The position numbers and the translations under genes were made by a program. A model generated the notes under the pieces. It saw only the letters and a list, made by a program, of their open reading frames with translations. It had not been told where the DNA came from and searched no databases. Of a DNA stretch of 64,000 nucleotides, positions 34,341 to 43,173 are shown in pieces; position 1 is the first letter of the stretch, and each line of letters begins with the position of its first letter. The stretch comes from Streptomyces iakyrus (GTDB taxonomy: Bacteria > Actinomycetota > Actinomycetes > Streptomycetales > Streptomycetaceae): positions 372,001 through 436,000 of the forward strand of contig NZ_JNXI01000001.1 of the NCBI RefSeq assembly GCF_000717055.1. Reading direction: 5' to 3'.

Positions 34341-34378
34341 GTAACAGGGAACCGTCCCGGGCGTAACACGGCCGACGC
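34341..34378 (+). promoter_or_regulatory. GlnR-type binding site upstream of nasA
   Basis: Four pentamers, GTAAC, CCGTC, GTAAC and GACGC, start at 34341, 34352, 34363 and 34374, exactly 11 bp apart. This is the phasing of GlnR boxes (gTnAC-n6-GaAAC repeated); the first and third are perfect half-sites. nasA is a known GlnR target in S. coelicolor. The site ends only 12 bp before the chosen ATG. Confidence 0.6.
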
Positions 34379-34390
34379 ACGCTGAACGGT

Positions 34391-36505
34391 ATGCAGAGCA
34401 CCGTGACGCCCACGCACTGCCCGTACTGCGCCCTGCAGTGCGGGATGAACCTGACGCCCGCGCCGGACGGGACCGTCGAGGTGAGCGAGCGCACGGACTT
34501 CCCGGTGAACCGGGGAGCCCTGTGCGGCAAGGGGCGCACATCAGCGGCGGTGCTCGCGAGCAACGTCCGTCTGACCTCCCCGTTGGTGCGCGACGAGGGC
34601 GGCACCCTGGTGCCCGCCTCCTGGGACGAGGCGCTGGAGAGGATCGCCGCGGGGCTGGGCCGTACGCGCGCGGAGCACGGGCCGGACGCGGTCGGGGTGT
34701 TCGGCGGAGGCGGGCTGACGAACGAGAAGGCGTACACGCTCGGCAAGTTCGCGCGGGTCGTGCTCGGCACCTCGCAGATCGACTACAACGGCCGTTTCTG
34801 CATGTCGTCGGCGGCCGCAGCGGGCATCAAGGCGTTCGGGCTCGACCGGGGGCTGCCGTTCCCGCTGGAGGACATCCCGAAGTCCGGCTGCGTGATCCTC
34901 GTCGGGTCGAACCTCGCGGAGACCATGCCGCCGTCGCTGCGGTTCTTCACCGAGCTGAAGGAGAACGGCGGCACGCTCATCGTGATCGACCCGCGCCGCA
35001 CCAAGACCGCCGAGCAGGCGGACCTGCACCTGGCGCCCCGGCCGGGCACGGACCTGGCTCTCGCCCTGGGCCTGCTGCACCTGGTGATCGCCGAGGGCCG
35101 GGTGGACGAGGGGTACGTCGGTGAGCGCACGGCCGGCTGGGAGGACGCCCGGGCGGCGGCGATGGCGCACTGGCCGGAGTACGTGGAGCGGATCACGGGG
35201 GTGTCCGTTCCACAACTGCGGGAGACGGTACGGCTGTTCTGCGAGCCGGAGTCGGCGATGGTGCTCACCGCCCGGGGGCCCGAACAGCAGTCCAAGGGCA
35301 CCGACACCGTGGGCGCGTGGATCAACCTGTGCCTGGCGACCGGCCGGGCGGGCCGCCCGCTGTCCGGGTACGGCTGTCTGACCGGGCAGGGCAACGGGCA
35401 GGGCGGGCGTGAACACGGGCAGAAGGCCGACCAGTTGCCCGGCTACCGCAAGCTCGACGACCCGGCCGCGCGGGCGCACGTCGCCGAGGTGTGGGGCGTC
35501 GACCCGGACAGTCTGCCCGGGCCGGGGCGCAGCGCGTACGAGCTGCTGGACGCGCTGGGCACCGACATCAGGTCGCTGCTGCTGATGGCGTCGAACCCGG
35601 TGGTGTCGGCGCCGCGGGCCGCGCACATCGAGGAGCGGATCAGGTCGCTGGACTTCCTGGCGGTCTGCGACGTGGTGCTGTCGGAGACGGCGTCGCTCGC
35701 GGACGTGGTCCTGCCGGTCACCCAGTGGGCCGAGGAAACGGGCACGACGACCAACCTGGAGGGCAGGGTCCTGCTGCGGCGCCGGGCGATCACCCCGCCC
35801 GAGGGCATCCGCAGCGACCTTGAGGTGCTGCACGAACTCGCCGCCCGGCTGGGCGTGGAGAAGGGCTTCCCGACCGACCCGGAGGAGGTCTTCGAGGAGC
35901 TGCGGCGGGCGTCGGCGGGCGGGGCGGCGGACTACTCGGGGATCACCTACCGGAGGCTGGCGGAGGAGAACGGGGTGTTCTGGCCCTGTCCGGCGGCGGT
36001 GGAGGCGGCCGGTGACCCCGCCGGGGAGACACCTGCCGCGCACCCGGGCACACCCCGCCTCTTCCTGGACCGTTTCGCCACCCCCGACGGCCGGGCCCGG
36101 TTCGTTCCCGTGTCGCACCGCGCGATCGCCGAGGAGCCGGACGACGAGTACCCCGTGCTGCTCACCACCGGGCGGGTCGTGGCGCAGTACCAGTCCGGGG
36201 CGCAGACCCGGCGCGTGGCGGAGCTGAACGCCGCCGCGCCGGGGCCGTTCGTCGAGCTGCACCCGAGGCTGGCGGCCCGGCTCGGAGCGGCCGAGGGGGA
36301 TCCGGTGGCCGTCGTGTCCCGGCGGGGCCGGGCCGTCGCGCCCGCGAGGATCACGAACGCCATCCGGCCCGACACCGTCTTCATGCCCTTCCACTGGCCG
36401 GGCGAGGGCCGCGCCAACACCCTCACCAACCCCGCGCTCGACCCGACCTCCCGGATGCCGGAGTTCAAGGCGTGCGCGGTGCGGCTGGAGGCCGTCGAGC
36501 GGTAG
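34391..36505 (+). CDS. nasA: Assimilatory nitrate reductase catalytic subunit
   Basis: A 704-residue molybdopterin oxidoreductase that reduces nitrate to nitrite in the cytoplasm. The N-terminal [4Fe-4S] site is CPYCALQCGM with the fourth Cys in GALCGKG. Mo-cofactor regions include GLTNEKAYTLGKFARVVLGT, RFCMSSAAAAGIKAFG, YGCLTGQGNGQGGREHG and the C-terminal MPFHWPGEGRANTLTNPALD. There is no Tat signal, consistent with an assimilatory enzyme. No Shine-Dalgarno sequence precedes the ATG; a GTG at 34403 is an alternative start. The GlnR-like site upstream indicates nitrogen control, and nirBD lies 8 kb downstream. Confidence 0.92.
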   Translation: MQSTVTPTHCPYCALQCGMNLTPAPDGTVEVSERTDFPVNRGALCGKGRTSAAVLASNVRLTSPLVRDEGGTLVPASWDEALERIAAGLGRTRAEHGPDAVGVFGGGGLTNEKAYTLGKFARVVLGTSQIDYNGRFCMSSAAAAGIKAFGLDRGLPFPLEDIPKSGCVILVGSNLAETMPPSLRFFTELKENGGTLIVIDPRRTKTAEQADLHLAPRPGTDLALALGLLHLVIAEGRVDEGYVGERTAGWEDARAAAMAHWPEYVERITGVSVPQLRETVRLFCEPESAMVLTARGPEQQSKGTDTVGAWINLCLATGRAGRPLSGYGCLTGQGNGQGGREHGQKADQLPGYRKLDDPAARAHVAEVWGVDPDSLPGPGRSAYELLDALGTDIRSLLLMASNPVVSAPRAAHIEERIRSLDFLAVCDVVLSETASLADVVLPVTQWAEETGTTTNLEGRVLLRRRAITPPEGIRSDLEVLHELAARLGVEKGFPTDPEEVFEELRRASAGGAADYSGITYRRLAEENGVFWPCPAAVEAAGDPAGETPAAHPGTPRLFLDRFATPDGRARFVPVSHRAIAEEPDDEYPVLLTTGRVVAQYQSGAQTRRVAELNAAAPGPFVELHPRLAARLGAAEGDPVAVVSRRGRAVAPARITNAIRPDTVFMPFHWPGEGRANTLTNPALDPTSRMPEFKACAVRLEAVER

Positions 36506-36508
36506 GGG

Positions 36509-38155
36509 TCAGCTCACTGCGACGGCCTTCCAGGCCGCGGCGACCGCCTTCTGCTCGGTGCTGTCGGCGCCGTAGAGGTCCTTGGCCGCGCTCAGGGTCG
36601 CCGTGCGGGCGTCCGCGTAGTCCGTCGAGGACGTCATGTAGACCGTCAGCGCGCGGTACCAGATTTTGCCCAGGGCGGCCCGGCCGATGCCGTTCACCGT
36701 GGAGCCGTCACAGGTCGGGGAGGTGTAGGCGACGCCGTTGACGGTCTTGCTGCCGCTGCCCTCCGCGAGCAGGTAGGCGAAGTGGTTGCCGACGCCCGAG
36801 GAGTAGTGCACGTCGAGGTCGCCGAGCTTCGGGTTCCAGCAGTCCGCCGACTTGCCGTCCTTCGACGGCTTGTCCATGAAGCGCAGGGCCTCGCGGCCCA
36901 GGCCGGAGCGGACGACTTTCTCACCGATGAGCCAGTCGCCCCGGTCCTCGGAGTTGGCCGCGTGGAACTCCACCAGCGTGCCGAAGATGTCCGAGGTGGC
37001 CTCGTTCAGGCCGCCGGACTCGCCCGAGTACGTCAGCGCCGCCGTCTTGGACGTCACGCCGTGGGACATCTCGTGCCCGGCGACGTCCAGCGACACCAGC
37101 GGGCCCATCAGCTTGCCGTCTCCGTCGCCGTAGGTCATGCAGAAGCAGTTGTCGTCCCAGAAGGCGTTGTTGTAGTCCTTGCCGTAGTGGACGCGGTTGA
37201 AGGAGCCCTTGCCGTCGCCCGCGATGCCGGCGCGGCCGTGGACCTCCTTGTAGTAGTCCCAGGTGACGTCGGTGCCGTACTGGGCGTCGACCGCGGCCGT
37301 GGACCGGTCGGCGGCCGTCCCCGTCCCCCAGTGGTTGTCGGCGTCCGTGAAGAGCGTCGCGGGGGCGCGGGTCAGACAGATGGTCAGCAGGCACTGGTCC
37401 GTCTTGTTCTCGGCGTCGCCGGTGTAGGTGCCGCCGCGTGTCGCGTCCTTGAGCCGGTACGACGAGCCGGACGCCGTCGTCTCCAGCGGGACCGTGCCGC
37501 CGTAGAGGGACTTGCCGTCGCCGGAGGCCGACTCCATGGTGTCCCAGGCGTCGATCCGGGTGCCGGTCGTCGCGTCGGTCAGCACCGTGCGTCCGACCGG
37601 GTTGCCGAGCTCGTCGTGCGCCACCGCGTCGGTCTGCCAGGCCAGCTTCGGGGCGCCGTGCAGGGCGTCGACGACCAGCCGCGGCTTGGCGGTCAGCTTC
37701 TTCAGGGTCTCGCCGAGGTGCGCGGCGCGCAGCAGGTTCGCCGCGAGGTCGGCGGCCCTGGGGGCGGTCACCTTCGGGGTGACGCTCGCCAGGGAGAGCG
37801 CGGACGTCGTCGCGCGGGTCGTGCCCCGGTAGGTGCCGTCCGGGTTCAGGTGGAGCACGAAGTCTCCGCCCAGGACCGGGAGCCGGTGGTAGGTGCGGTC
37901 GTAGCGGACGTGGCGGGTGCCGTCCTCGTCGACGACGACGTCCCGGACCTCCGTCTTCTGGGCCGGGGTGAGGCCCAGGGCGGCGGCCCGGTCCGCGAGC
38001 ACCGCCTCCGCGTCCTCGATCGCGCCGGACCTGGTCGGCCGGTCCGCCGCGCCGGCGGCCGGGGAGAGGACGGCGGCCAGCAGGGCGGTGGTGCCGGTGA
38101 GGGCCACACCGGCGAGGGCGAGACGGGAACCGCGGACATGACGTATCCGACTCAT
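36509..38155 (-). CDS. Secreted M4 (thermolysin-like) metalloprotease
   Basis: A 548-residue preproenzyme starting at the ATG at 38155 behind GAGGAGA. The signal peptide (LALAGVALTGTTALLAAVLS) ends near AGAADRP, followed by an FTP/PepSY-type propeptide of about 170 residues. The catalytic domain contains the zinc motif VAGHEMSHGVT and the third-ligand region SGGLNEATSDIFGTLVEF. Later conserved parts are VHYSSGVGNHFAYLLAEG, with the proton-donor His, and GRAALGKIWYRALTVYMTS. All catalytic residues are present. It is expected to be exported and self-processed. It converges with nasA with 3 bp between the stop codons. Confidence 0.93.
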   Translation of the reverse strand: MSRIRHVRGSRLALAGVALTGTTALLAAVLSPAAGAADRPTRSGAIEDAEAVLADRAAALGLTPAQKTEVRDVVVDEDGTRHVRYDRTYHRLPVLGGDFVLHLNPDGTYRGTTRATTSALSLASVTPKVTAPRAADLAANLLRAAHLGETLKKLTAKPRLVVDALHGAPKLAWQTDAVAHDELGNPVGRTVLTDATTGTRIDAWDTMESASGDGKSLYGGTVPLETTASGSSYRLKDATRGGTYTGDAENKTDQCLLTICLTRAPATLFTDADNHWGTGTAADRSTAAVDAQYGTDVTWDYYKEVHGRAGIAGDGKGSFNRVHYGKDYNNAFWDDNCFCMTYGDGDGKLMGPLVSLDVAGHEMSHGVTSKTAALTYSGESGGLNEATSDIFGTLVEFHAANSEDRGDWLIGEKVVRSGLGREALRFMDKPSKDGKSADCWNPKLGDLDVHYSSGVGNHFAYLLAEGSGSKTVNGVAYTSPTCDGSTVNGIGRAALGKIWYRALTVYMTSSTDYADARTATLSAAKDLYGADSTEQKAVAAAWKAVAVS

Positions 38156-38294
38156 CGGTCTCCTCATACGGGCGCACCCGGTCGCGTGGGGTCGACCGGG
38201 GGCGGCGTTGATGTTGACCGCGAGTTAAGGCGGCGCGGACATGGCATGTCCATAGCGCCGTTGTGCAGGTGTGTGAGGGTGCAGAATCGTTCCT

Positions 38295-38711
38295 GTGACC
38301 CTCCCCTTCTTCGTCTACGGCACCCTCCGCCCGGGGGAGGTCAACCACGACCTCTTCCTGCGCGGCCGCACCCGGTCCGAGGAGCCGGGGCGGCTCGCGG
38401 ACGCGGTGCTCTACGCCGGGCCGGGCTACCCCTACGCGGTCGAGGAGCCGGGCGGCGGCGTGGTCAGCGGGGAACTGGTGACCGCATGGCCGGAGGCGTA
38501 CGAGCGGCTGCTCGCCGAGCTGGACCGGCTGGAGGAGTACGTGCCCGGGGATCCGCGCAGCCTGTACGAACGCGTCGAGCGCAAGGTCGTCCGGGCGGCG
38601 GACGGAGTGGCGGTCCGGGCCTGGGTGTACGTGGCCGCACCCGCCGTCGCCACGCGGCTGCGGGCCCGCGGGCGGACGATCGAGGGCGGCGACTGGCGGA
38701 CTCGGACGTGA
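38295..38711 (+). CDS. Gamma-glutamylcyclotransferase-like (AIG2) protein
   Basis: A 138-residue protein of the GGCT/AIG2 fold. It opens LPFFVYGTLRPGEVNHDLFL, the diagnostic YGTL substrate loop, and continues with GPGYPYAVEEPGGGVVSGEL, where Glu residues near the loop may act as catalytic acid. LAELDRLEEYVPGDPRSLYE precedes the C-terminal strand. The substrate is unknown; related enzymes cleave gamma-glutamyl amines or cyclise gamma-glutamyl peptides. The GTG start lacks a ribosome site, but CAGAAT stands 7 bp before it, suggesting a leaderless transcript. Confidence 0.8.
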   Translation: MTLPFFVYGTLRPGEVNHDLFLRGRTRSEEPGRLADAVLYAGPGYPYAVEEPGGGVVSGELVTAWPEAYERLLAELDRLEEYVPGDPRSLYERVERKVVRAADGVAVRAWVYVAAPAVATRLRARGRTIEGGDWRTRT

Positions 38712-38735
38712 GGGCCGTGCGCGGCTGAAGCCGGC

Positions 38736-39353
38736 TCAGCCCCCGTACGGCCGCTTCGCCCTGGCCTCCCGCAACGCGTGGCCCCACCACACCAGTTGGT
38801 CCAGCATGGTCTTGGCCGCCGCGTCCGGGCCGGACCGGTCGCGCAGGGTGCCCCGGTCGTCGAAGGAGGCGCCGACGTTGTGGAAGGAGACGGTGTCGCG
38901 GACCGTCACGGCGTGGAGCTCCGCGAAGACCTGGCGCAGGTGCTCCGCGGCGCGCAGGCCACCGGACAGGCCGCCGTAGGAGACGAGCCCGACGGGCTTG
39001 GCCTGCCATTCGGTGAAGTGCCAGTCGACGAGGTTCTTCAGGCCCGCCGGGAAGGAGTGGTTGTACTCGGGAGTGAGGACCACGAACGCGTCCGCGCGGG
39101 CCAGCTTCGGGGTGATGCCGGACAGCGCGGTGGTCGCCTCCTCGGTCGGTTCGAGGGACATCGGCAGCGCGGCCTCGGCGACGTCCACGACCTCGGCGAC
39201 CAGGTCGTCCCGGTCCCGGATGCGGCCGAGGAGCCAGTCGGCGACGACGGGGCCGAAGCGGCCGTGCCGGTTGCTGCCCACGACGAGGGTCAGCCGGAGC
39301 GGGTCGGCGGCGGTCCGCGGCGGGGCGGCTGGATCCGTAGCGGTTGTCTTCAT
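38736..39353 (-). CDS. NADPH-dependent FMN reductase (SoxR-regulated type)
   Basis: A 205-residue flavodoxin-fold reductase. The FMN phosphate loop is VVGSNRHGRFGPVVADWL, and the second flavin region is VLTPEYNHSFPAGLKNLVDW with YGGLSGGLRAAEHLRQVF. It should transfer electrons from NAD(P)H to quinones, azo dyes or other small oxidants. A palindrome resembling a SoxR box lies in its promoter. In S. coelicolor a reductase gene of this kind (SCO2478) belongs to the SoxR regulon, so a response to redox-cycling compounds is likely. Confidence 0.87.
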   Translation of the reverse strand: MKTTATDPAAPPRTAADPLRLTLVVGSNRHGRFGPVVADWLLGRIRDRDDLVAEVVDVAEAALPMSLEPTEEATTALSGITPKLARADAFVVLTPEYNHSFPAGLKNLVDWHFTEWQAKPVGLVSYGGLSGGLRAAEHLRQVFAELHAVTVRDTVSFHNVGASFDDRGTLRDRSGPDAAAKTMLDQLVWWGHALREARAKRPYGG

Positions 39354-39368
39354 GCGGCACAGCCTCGT

Positions 39369-39388
39369 ACCTCAACCAAACTTGAGGT
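39369..39388 (-). promoter_or_regulatory. SoxR-box-like palindrome
   Basis: ACCTCAACCAAACTTGAGGT is a perfect 7-bp inverted repeat with a 6-bp spacer, matching the CCTCAAG...CTTGAGG type of SoxR site. It begins at a -35-like TTGACC on the minus strand, the position typical of MerR-family activators. It is 16 bp upstream of the FMN reductase start codon. Confidence 0.7.
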
Positions 39389-39622
39389 CAAGCACCGGCC
39401 GCGCGCATCCGGGGTCACCCGTTCACACGCGCTCCCCGCGCTTTTCCCCACCTCGCCCGCCGAACGCCCGTGACCTGCCGAAACGGCCAACGAAGGCAGC
39501 CGGTTCGGCCCTGCCCGACACCCATTCACCCCAATTCTGACGCCCTTTCAGCAAGCGCGGTCGTCCCGCTGCCCGTTACCTCGGAAGGGCAGGCGCCGAC
39601 CGAACCGCTCGAAGGAGCACCG

Positions 39623-40144
39623 ATGCGACGTATCGCCCCGCCGCTGACCGGTACCGCGCTCGCCGTCGCCACCGCGGCCCTCGCCGCCGCCCCCGCGTAC
39701 GGCGCGTCCGCCGGTGGCCTGGAGCTGTCCCCGGCCTCGGTCGTGCCGGGCGGCCAGGTCACGGTGCGCACGACGGCCTGCGGCGACGGCGGCTCGGCGA
39801 CGGGTGACGCCGGCGCGGTCGGGGCGGGTTCCGTCGGCCTGGCGCCGGACGCGCACGGGCCGGGCGCGACCGGGCGGTTCAAGGTGCCGCCGAGCGCGCA
39901 GCCGGGAACGTACGAGATCATCGCGACCTGCACCGGCAGCGGCCGGCGGCTCACGGGGGACCTGGTGGTCACGCTGACGCCGGTGCGCGAACAGGTCCAT
40001 CCCCGGGGAAGCGTGAAGACGGGGGTCGGCGGCGCTCTGGGCCCCGATCCCGTGCAGACCGCGGCAGGTGTGGCGGCCCTCGCCGTCGCCGCCGCGGGCG
40101 GTACCTGGCTCCTGCATCGCCGGGCGAGAGGCGACGGGATCTGA
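39623..40144 (+). CDS. Secreted, C-terminally membrane-anchored Ala/Gly-rich protein
   Basis: A 173-residue protein starting at the ATG at 39623 behind AAGGAG; an in-frame extension upstream has no such site. The signal peptide (TGTALAVATAALAAAPAYGA) is followed by an immunoglobulin-like domain (LELSPASVVPGGQVTVRTTA ... GTYEIIATCTGSGRRLTGDL) with two Cys. The C-terminus has a membrane segment (TAAGVAALAVAAAGGTWLLH) and a basic tail, HRRARGDGI. No LPxTG or LAxTG sorting signal is seen. It lies 109 bp before a sortase gene, so both probably act at the cell surface. Confidence 0.65.
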   Translation: MRRIAPPLTGTALAVATAALAAAPAYGASAGGLELSPASVVPGGQVTVRTTACGDGGSATGDAGAVGAGSVGLAPDAHGPGATGRFKVPPSAQPGTYEIIATCTGSGRRLTGDLVVTLTPVREQVHPRGSVKTGVGGALGPDPVQTAAGVAALAVAAAGGTWLLHRRARGDGI

Positions 40145-40253
40145 CGGACACCCTCCGCTGTCCGTCGCCGGTACCGCATGTCCCCTCCCCTCCGGGTCCG
40201 ACGCCCCTCGCGGCCCGGAGGGGGTACGGGGCTGGCTCAGAAGAGGGTGGGTT

Positions 40254-40913
40254 ATGCGCGGGTTCCCCAGGTTCGGCAGCGGTGTGCGCGATCCCGCGAA
40301 CGCCGCCATGGCCGCCGTCACGGTGTTCGCCCTGTGCTCCGGGGTGTGGCTGCTGCGCGACGGCGCCGGGACGCACACCCCGCCGCAGCCGTCCGCCGCA
40401 CAGGCCCGGGCCGGGCTGGACGGCCGGGCCGGTGAGCGGCCCGCCGTGCCCCCGCTGCCGCCCTCACCGCCCGACCGGATCCGCATCCCGGCGATCGGGG
40501 TGAACGCGCCGCTGACCGGCCTCGGCCTGACGAGGACCGGCAGCCTCGACGTACCGCCCGCCGCGGAGAAGAATCTCGCCGGCTGGTACGAGGCCGGCAC
40601 GACCCCCGGGGAGCGGGGCACGGCGATCGTGGCCGGCCACGTCGACAACGCCGACGGCCCCGCCGTGTTCTACGACCTCGGCGCCCTGGCCAGGGGCAGC
40701 ACGATCGAGATGGACCGGCGGGACGGCGGGGTCGCGGTGTTCACCGTGGACGCCGTGGAGGTCCACGCCGCGAAGGACTTCCCCGACGAGAAGGTCTACG
40801 GCGCCGCCGGCCGCCCCGAGTTGCGGGTCATCACCTGCGGCGGCACCTACTCACGCGGCACCGGTTACCAGGGGAACGTCGTCGTCTTCGCGCATCTGAC
40901 CGGGAGCCGGTGA
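40254..40913 (+). CDS. Class E/F-type sortase
   Basis: A 219-residue transpeptidase-like protein. An N-terminal anchor (NAAMAAVTVFALCSGVWLLR) and a Pro/Ala-rich spacer precede the sortase barrel: RIRIPAIGVNAPLTGLGLT, then NLAGWYEAGTTPGERGTAI. The catalytic His is in VAGHVDNADG, the nucleophile Cys in RVITCGGTYSRGTGYQGNVV, and an Arg follows in that segment. It could process the preceding secreted protein, though that lacks a sorting motif. Its 3' end overlaps the antisense HxlR gene by 63 bp. Confidence 0.82.
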   Translation: MRGFPRFGSGVRDPANAAMAAVTVFALCSGVWLLRDGAGTHTPPQPSAAQARAGLDGRAGERPAVPPLPPSPPDRIRIPAIGVNAPLTGLGLTRTGSLDVPPAAEKNLAGWYEAGTTPGERGTAIVAGHVDNADGPAVFYDLGALARGSTIEMDRRDGGVAVFTVDAVEVHAAKDFPDEKVYGAAGRPELRVITCGGTYSRGTGYQGNVVVFAHLTGSR

Positions 40914-41237
40914 CAGGACGTTGGCCCTCCCCCAGGCCCCCAGCGGTTCCAGTGCCTCGTTCAGGGACATGCCCCGGGGCGTCAGCGAGTACTCCACGCG
41001 CGGCGGCACCTCGTCGTACGCCTCGCGGTGCACCAGGCCGTCGGCCTCCATCTCCCGCAGCTGCGAGGCGAGCACCTTCTCGGTGACACCGGGCAGTTCC
41101 CGGCGCAGCTCGCCGAAGCGGCAGGGCCGCTCGTGCAGCGCCCAGAGGATCAGCACCTTCCACTTGCCACCGATCACGTCCATCGCCGCGTCGATCCCGC
41201 AGACGTACGCGCCCGGCCGCCGTCCCGTCGTTCCCAT
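40851..41237 (-). CDS. HxlR-family transcriptional regulator
   Basis: A 128-residue winged-helix regulator. The N-terminal CGIDAAMDVIGGKWKVLILW, with its conserved Cys, and the core FGELRRELPGVTEKVLASQL, then REMEADGLVHREAYDEVPPR and VEYSLTPRGMSL, are diagnostic of HxlR proteins. Some members sense quinones or aldehydes through that Cys. It is divergent from the reductase gene at 41345, with the palindrome AAGTACGTACTT between them, and probably controls both. The 3' end overlaps the sortase gene in the antisense direction. Confidence 0.9.
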   Translation of the reverse strand: MGTTGRRPGAYVCGIDAAMDVIGGKWKVLILWALHERPCRFGELRRELPGVTEKVLASQLREMEADGLVHREAYDEVPPRVEYSLTPRGMSLNEALEPLGAWGRANVLSPAPGQMREDDDVPLVTGAA

Positions 41238-41297
41238 GCCCGGTCTCCTCCCCCTTCGCCTGCCTGGACTCTTCCCCCGTGGTAACCACCCACTTCG

Positions 41298-41309
41298 AAG
41301 TACGTACTT
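41298..41309. promoter_or_regulatory. Candidate HxlR operator
   Basis: AAGTACGTACTT is a perfect 12-bp palindrome midway between the divergent HxlR and reductase genes. HxlR-type operators commonly contain GTAC half-sites of this kind. Confidence 0.6.
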
Positions 41310-41344
41310 GAGCAGGCGCTTCCCCTGCGACGAGCCTAATCGCC

Positions 41345-42238
41345 ATGACCGATAACGCAGTTGTTCCCCGTACCTCTCTCACCCTTCTCGGCACCGGTGC
41401 CATGGGCACCGCCCTCGCACGCGTATGGCTGGCCGCCGGGCACGAGGTGACCGTCTGGAACCGCACCGCCGCCCGGACCGAGCCCCTCGCCGCCGAGGGC
41501 GCCACGGTCGCCGCGAGCGCCGCCGACGCCGTGGCGGCGAACCGCCTGGTGATCGTCTGCCTCCTGGACGACGCCTCGGTGGGCGAGGCCCTCGACGGGG
41601 CCGATCTCGCCGGGCGGGACCTGGTGAACCTCACCACCGGCACCCCGGCCGAGGGACGGGCGCGGGCCGCCTGGGCCGAGGCGCGCGGCGCGCGCTTCCT
41701 GGACGCCGGGATCATGGCCGTCCCGCCCATGATCGGCGCCCCCGACTCCGGCGGATACGTCTTCTACAGCGGCTCCCCCGAGCTGTTCGAGGAGCACCGC
41801 GCCACCCTGGGCGTCCCGGCCGGCACCCGCTACGTCGGAGCCGACCCGGGTTTCGCCGCCCTGCACGACGTGGCGCTGCTGAGCGCGATGAGCGGCATGT
41901 TCGCGGGCATCACCCACGCCTTCGCGCTGATCCGCCCGGAGGACATCGCGCCGAAGGACTTCGCGCCGCTGCTCGCGGACTGGCTGACCGCGATGGCCCC
42001 CGCCGTGCACCAGAGCGCGGACCAGCTGCAGAGCGGCGACTACACCCGCGGCGTCGTCTCCAACCTCGCGATGCAGGTCGCCGGCAACGCCACCCTGCTG
42101 CGCACGGCCGAGGAGCAGCGGGTCAGCCCGGAGCTGCTCACGCCGTACATGAAGCTCATGGAGCGGTGGCTCGCCCTGGGGCACGGGGAGGAGGACGGGA
42201 CGGGGACGGTGGAGCTGCTGGACGTGCGGGGGCGCTAG
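41345..42238 (+). CDS. NAD(P)-dependent reductase, imine-reductase-like
   Basis: A 297-residue protein of the 6-phosphogluconate/hydroxyisobutyrate dehydrogenase fold. The NADP-binding N-terminus is LTLLGTGAMGTALARVWLAA, followed by VWNRTAARTEPLAAEG, whose Arg favours NADPH. At the catalytic position of hydroxyisobutyrate dehydrogenases (Lys), the sequence FAALHDVALLSAM has Asp, as in many imine reductases. C-terminal dimerisation helices follow. The substrate is unknown. It is divergently paired with the HxlR regulator and presumably induced by its ligand. Confidence 0.78.
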   Translation: MTDNAVVPRTSLTLLGTGAMGTALARVWLAAGHEVTVWNRTAARTEPLAAEGATVAASAADAVAANRLVIVCLLDDASVGEALDGADLAGRDLVNLTTGTPAEGRARAAWAEARGARFLDAGIMAVPPMIGAPDSGGYVFYSGSPELFEEHRATLGVPAGTRYVGADPGFAALHDVALLSAMSGMFAGITHAFALIRPEDIAPKDFAPLLADWLTAMAPAVHQSADQLQSGDYTRGVVSNLAMQVAGNATLLRTAEEQRVSPELLTPYMKLMERWLALGHGEEDGTGTVELLDVRGR

Positions 42239-43017
42239 GCCAGCCACTGTTCGTACGCGAGGTTCCCCACCAGGGCGAAGACGACCGTCAGCAGTACGAC
42301 GCGGACGAAGCCGCTGCCCTTTTTGAGGGCGGTATGGGCGCCGAGGGTGCCGCCCGCCAGGTTGAAGACGGCCATCAGGGCGGCCAGCTGCCACAGGACC
42401 GCGCCCTGCCAGGCGAAGGTGGCGAGCGCGCCGGCGTTGGTGCAGCAGTTGACGATCTTCGCGGTGGCGGAGGCGGTGACGAGGTCGAGGTGGAGCACGG
42501 CGGTGAGGGCGAGGACCAGGAACGTCCCGGTGCCGGGGCCGATCAGGCCGTCGTAGAAGCCGATGCCCAGGCCGGCGAGGCCGATCGCGGCGAGGATCCG
42601 GCGGGGTGAGGCCGGGCCGGTCGCCGGGGCGGTGCCGAAGGCGGGCCGCAGGATCACGAAGGCGGCCACGCCCAGCAGCACCACCATGATCACGGGCTTG
42701 AGCACCTCGGTGCTCATCCCGGCCGCGAAGAAGGCGCCCCCGGAGGAGCCCGCGAGCGCGGCGAGGCCGATGCGCACGGCGAGGCGTACGTCCACCGGTG
42801 CCTTGCGGGCGTACGTCACCGCGGCGCCCGTCGTGCCGACGATGGCGACCGCCTTGTTGGTGCCGAGCGCGTAGGCGGCCGGGGTGCTCGCCGGCAGTCC
42901 GAGCAGCAGCACGGGCAGCAGCAGGAGGCCGCCCCCGCCGACCACGGCGTCGATCCAGCCTGCGGCGAGGGCCGCGACGCAGAGCAGGACGATCGTGGTC
43001 AGCGATATGTCGGGCAT
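42235..43017 (-). CDS. TauE/SafE-family membrane permease
   Basis: A 260-residue protein with about eight membrane segments. The two family repeats begin AAGWIDAVVGGGGLLLLPVL (with the ALGTNKAVAI motif) and GIGFYDGLIGPGTGTFLVLA (with TASATAKIVNCCTNAGALA). Members export or import sulfite, sulfoacetate or other small anions. The gene next to the nitrite reductase locus gives no substrate clue. It overlaps the reductase gene by 4 bp tail to tail. Confidence 0.85.
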   Translation of the reverse strand: MPDISLTTIVLLCVAALAAGWIDAVVGGGGLLLLPVLLLGLPASTPAAYALGTNKAVAIVGTTGAAVTYARKAPVDVRLAVRIGLAALAGSSGGAFFAAGMSTEVLKPVIMVVLLGVAAFVILRPAFGTAPATGPASPRRILAAIGLAGLGIGFYDGLIGPGTGTFLVLALTAVLHLDLVTASATAKIVNCCTNAGALATFAWQGAVLWQLAALMAVFNLAGGTLGAHTALKKGSGFVRVVLLTVVFALVGNLAYEQWLA

Positions 43018-43173
43018 GATCGCGACCCTATGCGAGGCCGGTGTACCGCCTCTGCGACGCCCCTCGCAGCCCGCCGCCCCCGCGCCGCCGAACCCCTCAC
43101 AGCCCGCCGTCTTCGCACCTCAGGAAGCCTCACACCCGCCGCCCCCGTCCGCTGAGGGCAGCGTTCCCCGCGG

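Larger units (their letters stand above)
33998..34390. other. Divergent regulatory gap between the adenylation operon and nasA
   Basis: These 393 bp contain, on the minus strand, a possible 14-residue leader peptide within a hairpin (34158-34213). On the plus side they contain a GlnR-like site (34341-34378) directly before nasA. No other gene is evident. A short plus-strand frame from an ATG at 34192, behind AAAGGA, exists only because the hairpin is palindromic. Confidence 0.5.
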
